DNA of 7,959 nucleotides. It comes from Actinomycetota bacterium (GTDB lineage Bacteria > Actinomycetota > Actinomycetes > Streptosporangiales > Streptosporangiaceae). Both the position numbers and the translations under genes were made by a program. The DNA lies in contig PMST01000461.1 in the NCBI GenBank assembly GCA_003168295.1, positions 27,874 through 35,832 on the forward strand, read 5' to 3'. Positions within the stretch are counted from its first letter, which is position 1, and each line of letters opens with the position of its first letter. The notes under the pieces were generated by a model. The model searched no databases and was not told the DNA's origin. It saw only the letters and a program-made list of their open reading frames with translations. Shown piece by piece: positions 5,834 to 7,959 of the stretch.

Positions 5834-5856
5834 CGAAGACGGGGCCGTAGTCTTCG
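5834..5856 (+). terminator. Hairpin terminator after the receiver gene
   Basis: CGAAGAC (5834-5840) pairs perfectly with GTCTTCG (5850-5856) around a 9-base loop, six bases after the TAA stop. No T-run follows. It probably ends the signalling transcript and separates it from the membrane-protein gene. Confidence 0.6.
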
Positions 5857-5896
5857 CTCCGCGCGGCGCCTTCAGGTTGCTCGGGTAAATTCGGGG

Positions 5897-5922
5897 GCTG
5901 CGGATTCGAAGCTGCGGATTCG
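5897..5922. repeat. Tandem 12-base direct repeat, period 14
   Basis: GCTGCGGATTCG occurs at 5897-5908 and again at 5911-5922, separated by AA. A further ATTCG is found at 5889-5893, so ATTCG recurs three times at 14-15 base spacing, directly upstream of the membrane-protein gene and its ribosome binding site. It may be an activator or regulator binding array, or a slippage product. Confidence 0.5.
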
Positions 5923-5943
5923 GGGCCGCGGAGAGGAGCGACG

Positions 5944-6507
5944 ATGGCCATCGTGGTGCTGGTGTTGTGGTTGTTTACCGCGGGAGCCGGATTCTCCGTG
6001 CTGATTACCAGCAACCTCAAGCGCGACCGCGCCGTCTCCGCCCCACCGCTAATCCCCGCCGAGGCCCGGACCGTGCCCGCCGCGCCCGTGCCCGCCGCAC
6101 CAGTGAAGGATCGGTTCGCTCCGCCTTCCCTCGTCGCGGCCAGGAACGCGCCCGTGGTGCCGGGGGCGCGAGCGCTGCTCGAGTTCGCTCACCCCACGCT
6201 CGGCATCATCGGCCTGGCGTTCTGGCTGGGGTTCTCGCTGGTGCACAACCGGGTGCTCGGCTGGATCGGGTTCGGCCTCGCGGCCGCCACGGCCAGCGCG
6301 GGGCTGACCTGGTTCACGGTCAACGTCCGCGCCGCCAATCGCCGCGACCGCGACCGCGAGCGCGAGCGCGACCGTGACCCCGCGCACCCGCAGGACCCCG
6401 TGGACCCCGCGCCGTCTTTCCGTGGCCGCCTCGTCGCGCTGCATGGCGCGGGCGCGACGCTGACCTTGGTTCTGGCTGCCCTCAGCGCCCTGGTCCTGCG
6501 CAGCTGA
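5944..6507 (+). CDS. Membrane protein of unknown function, about four transmembrane helices
   Basis: A 187-residue protein that I do not recognise. Predicted membrane segments are at about 2-23, 84-100, 104-125 and 163-185. The loop at 29-75 is rich in Pro, Ala and Val, and the loop at 131-158 has an alternating charged run (RRDRDRERERDRD, 133-145) followed by a Pro/Asp stretch. Histidines lie at or near the membrane helices: His83 (FAHPTLG), His101 (LVHNR) and His167 (LHGAG). Such His residues can bind heme in small membrane cytochromes, but that is only a possibility here. The first hydrophobic stretch could act as an uncleaved signal anchor. AGAGGAG five bases upstream of the ATG supports the start. 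It lies 116 bases after the receiver gene, behind a terminator, so a functional link with the signalling module is not shown. Confidence 0.8.
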   Translation: MAIVVLVLWLFTAGAGFSVLITSNLKRDRAVSAPPLIPAEARTVPAAPVPAAPVKDRFAPPSLVAARNAPVVPGARALLEFAHPTLGIIGLAFWLGFSLVHNRVLGWIGFGLAAATASAGLTWFTVNVRAANRRDRDRERERDRDPAHPQDPVDPAPSFRGRLVALHGAGATLTLVLAALSALVLRS

Positions 6508-6538
6508 ACCAGGCCGAGCTAGCCGGGCCGCCGACAGC

Positions 6539-6656
6539 GGTAGTGGCCAGTGCACCCGACCGCCACACGGATAGGGGAGACGGTTGACCATGAGCCTGGG
6601 GGGAGCGTTCGGGAACGATGCTCATGACCTGGCCGCCGGATGCACTGACCACTACC
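6539..6656. repeat. Long nested inverted repeat, candidate structured RNA or small mobile-element relic
   Basis: The outer arms 6539-6565 and 6630-6656 pair over 27 positions with 23 matches; the outer 16 (from GTAGTGG...CAGTGCA against TGCACTGACCACTAC) have one mismatch. Inside, ATGAGC (6590-6595) pairs with GCTCAT (6620-6625), and inside that CGTTC (6606-6610) pairs with GAACG (6613-6617) around GG. The whole 118-base element lies between the membrane-protein gene and the hydrolase gene. I could not match it to a known riboswitch class and saw no target-site duplication at its ends. Transcribed, it would fold into a long stem with a branched interior; a role as 5' leader element, terminator or small RNA is inference. 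Confidence 0.6.
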
Positions 6657-6740
6657 TAGGACTACGAGCCGCCGTCGGCTCCGGCTCGACGGCCGGCGCC
6701 CGCGTAATGAGTTCGTAAGACCTGCCTGAAGGAAACGCTT

Positions 6741-6818
6741 ATGCCTGGCCGTGCGATCGCTCCACCGCTGGGTACGATCTGCCCCGGGATGAGAACCGGC
6801 AAAGGATCACAGAGGTGA
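6741..6818 (+). CDS. Possible 25-residue leader peptide upstream of the glycoside hydrolase
   Basis: A short frame from ATG 6741 to TGA 6818, with GAAGGA seven bases before the start. Its peptide begins MPGRAIAPPLGTICPGM and ends in the basic GKGSQR. The TGA overlaps the GTG start of the hydrolase (GTGA, 6815-6818), the usual arrangement for coupled translation. Codon third positions are only weakly G/C-biased, so the peptide itself may not matter; translation of the frame could control access to the hydrolase start. It could also be chance, as the DNA is short. Confidence 0.35.
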   Translation: MPGRAIAPPLGTICPGMRTGKGSQR

Positions 6819-7959
6819 ATGAGGCGGGCGGCGGTCTGAGCAGGCGGCAGGCACTGACCGTGCTCGGCGTCGGCGTGGGCGCCCTGGCCGCCGAGCAGGC
6901 CCTGGTCGCCGACGGGATGCCCCCGGGAGTGACTGCGCAGGCCAGCACCCCGCCAGGCAGCCTCCGCGCCACCGTGGTGCCCGGCGGCTACGCGCCCGAT
7001 GGCACGGCGGGCCGCCGCGCCGCGCTGCCGCTCGACCAGGTGGAACTCCTGGACAGCCCGTTCCAGGACAACCAGGCCAGGAACACCAGCTACCTGCTCT
7101 TCCTTGATCCTGAACGCATGCTGCGTTCCTTCCGGCTGAACTACGGGCAGCCGTCGGCGGCTCAGCCCATCGGCGGCTGGGAGCGGCCCGCCTCGCAGAT
7201 CCGCGGCCATACCACCGGGCACCTGATGTCCGGCCTCGCGCTGACCTACGCCAACACCGGCGACGGCGCCGCGCGAGCCCGCGGCCGGTACCTGGTCAGC
7301 CAGCTCGCGGCGCTGCAGGCCCGGGCCACCGCTGCGGGCTTCCACCCCGGCTACCTGTCGGCGTTCCCCGAGGTCTACTTCGACTGGCTGGAGCAGGGCA
7401 AGCCGGTGTGGTCGCCGTACTACATGATCCACAAGTACCTGGCCGGCCTGATCGACCAGTACCAGCTGGCGGGCGATGACCAGGCGCTCGACGTGGCCAT
7501 GAAGCTAGGCGACTGGGTGCAGTGGCGTACGTCGCGGCTGACCTACGCGCACATGCAGATGGTCCTCGGTACCGAATTCGGCGGGATGCCGGAAGCCCTG
7601 GCCAACCTCTATACGATCACCGGCGCCGAAAGGTACCTGGCCACAGCGCAGCGTTTCTACCACGCGCAGATCCTCGATCCGCTGGCCGACGGGGAGGACG
7701 TGCTGCCTGGACTGCAGGCGAACGTGACCACCCCGAAGATCGTCGCCTGCGTCCGGATGTGGGAGGAGACGGGCAGCGCCAAGTATCACGACATCGCGCA
7801 GAACTTCTGGGACATCGTCACCGGACATCATGTGTACGTCATCGGCGGCGTGGGCAACTACGAGCATTTCCAGCAGCCCGACGTGGTCGCCGCCCAGCTG
7901 TCCAACTTCACCTGCGAGAACTGCGTCAGCTACAACATGCTCAAGCTGACCAGGCTGCT
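6815..7959 (+). CDS. Tat-exported glycoside hydrolase family 127 (DUF1680, beta-L-arabinofuranosidase-like), N-terminal part
   Basis: 381 complete codons, cut by the right edge. The start is taken as GTG 6815, with AAAGGA eight bases upstream. Residues 8-43 form a twin-arginine signal: SRRQAL (9-14), hydrophobic VLGVGVGALAA, and a possible cleavage site after AQA (41-43), so the protein is exported folded. The mature part follows the DUF1680/GH127 pattern: LLDSPFQDNQARN from about 78, IRGHTTGHLMSGLAL (129-143), SPYYMIHKYLAGLIDQY (200-216), YVIGGVGNYEHF (342-353) and TCENCVSYNMLKLTR (366-380). In GH127, a Glu-x-Cys pair and a later double Cys hold a zinc ion and one Cys is the nucleophile; Glu368-Asn-Cys370 fits the first pair and Glu350 may be the acid/base. 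The second Cys pair would lie beyond the window. The family removes beta-L-arabinofuranose and related sugars from plant glycans; the exact substrate here is unknown. Confidence 0.9.
   Translation, partial: MNEAGGGLSRRQALTVLGVGVGALAAEQALVADGMPPGVTAQASTPPGSLRATVVPGGYAPDGTAGRRAALPLDQVELLDSPFQDNQARNTSYLLFLDPERMLRSFRLNYGQPSAAQPIGGWERPASQIRGHTTGHLMSGLALTYANTGDGAARARGRYLVSQLAALQARATAAGFHPGYLSAFPEVYFDWLEQGKPVWSPYYMIHKYLAGLIDQYQLAGDDQALDVAMKLGDWVQWRTSRLTYAHMQMVLGTEFGGMPEALANLYTITGAERYLATAQRFYHAQILDPLADGEDVLPGLQANVTTPKIVACVRMWEETGSAKYHDIAQNFWDIVTGHHVYVIGGVGNYEHFQQPDVVAAQLSNFTCENCVSYNMLKLTRL

Noticed and set aside
6512..6529. Hairpin after the membrane-protein gene (GGCC ends around CTAG)
   Set aside because: Four outer pairs, two mismatches and two inner pairs leave a weak stem; not enough to call a terminator.
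6539..6656. Match to a known riboswitch (SAM-IV, cobalamin, ydaO-type)
   Set aside because: Single words such as CATGAG are shared, but the conserved cores and pairing order of these classes are absent.
6590..6718. A 42-codon plus-strand frame starting at ATG 6590, with AGGGGAGA upstream
   Set aside because: It lies mostly inside the nested inverted repeat, its ribosome binding site is about nine bases away, and the peptide has no recognisable features; the stem structure explains the sequence better.
6662..7432. Minus-strand 256-codon frame opposite the hydrolase
   Set aside because: The plus strand here encodes clear GH127 motifs and a Tat signal; the opposite frame is an antisense shadow caused by high GC.

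Overview
The window comes from a GC-rich actinomycete, probably a filamentous soil form. Coding regions have strongly G/C-biased third positions, ribosome binding sites are GGAG/AGGAG-like, GTG starts occur, and the gene types (FCD-type GntR regulator next to a class I amidotransferase hydrolase, phytochrome-type histidine kinase, Tat-exported family 127 glycoside hydrolase) are all common there. The genus cannot be fixed from the sequence alone. No tRNA, rRNA, CRISPR array, transposase or integrase gene was seen.

Left part (1-1465): on the minus strand, a gamma-glutamyl-GABA hydrolase-type (PuuD-like) gene is followed by the first 33 codons of a GntR/FCD regulator that runs off the left edge; together they look like a small nitrogen/polyamine-type catabolic operon. 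Upstream lies a 548-base non-coding stretch with a cluster of AT-richer palindromes (1084-1166), probably operator/promoter DNA, and then a pyrimidine-rich stretch with a 16-base direct repeat.

Centre (1466-5827): an unrecognised alanine-rich, tail-anchored membrane protein is followed by a hairpin terminator, then a relatively AT-rich gap with a doubtful minus-strand small ORF. Next comes a signalling module: a soluble four-PAS sensor protein without a kinase domain, a histidine kinase overlapping it by 4 bases, and a stand-alone receiver protein 114 bases downstream. The likely flow is PAS protein -> kinase -> receiver, with no DNA-binding output encoded here. The second and fourth PAS domains are near-identical copies, and the receiver protein ends in what looks like the opening of a kinase dimerisation helix.

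Right part (5828-7959): a terminator hairpin, an unrecognised membrane protein with several predicted helices, and a 307-base gap holding a long nested inverted repeat (6539-6656) and a possible 25-codon leader ORF. The leader's stop overlaps the GTG start of a Tat-exported glycoside hydrolase (GH127/DUF1680, beta-L-arabinofuranosidase-like) that is cut by the right edge. No single previously undescribed system is proven. The best candidates for a second look are the nested inverted repeat plus leader ORF before the hydrolase, the split PAS/kinase/receiver module with its duplicated PAS domain, and the palindrome cluster before the puuD-like gene.
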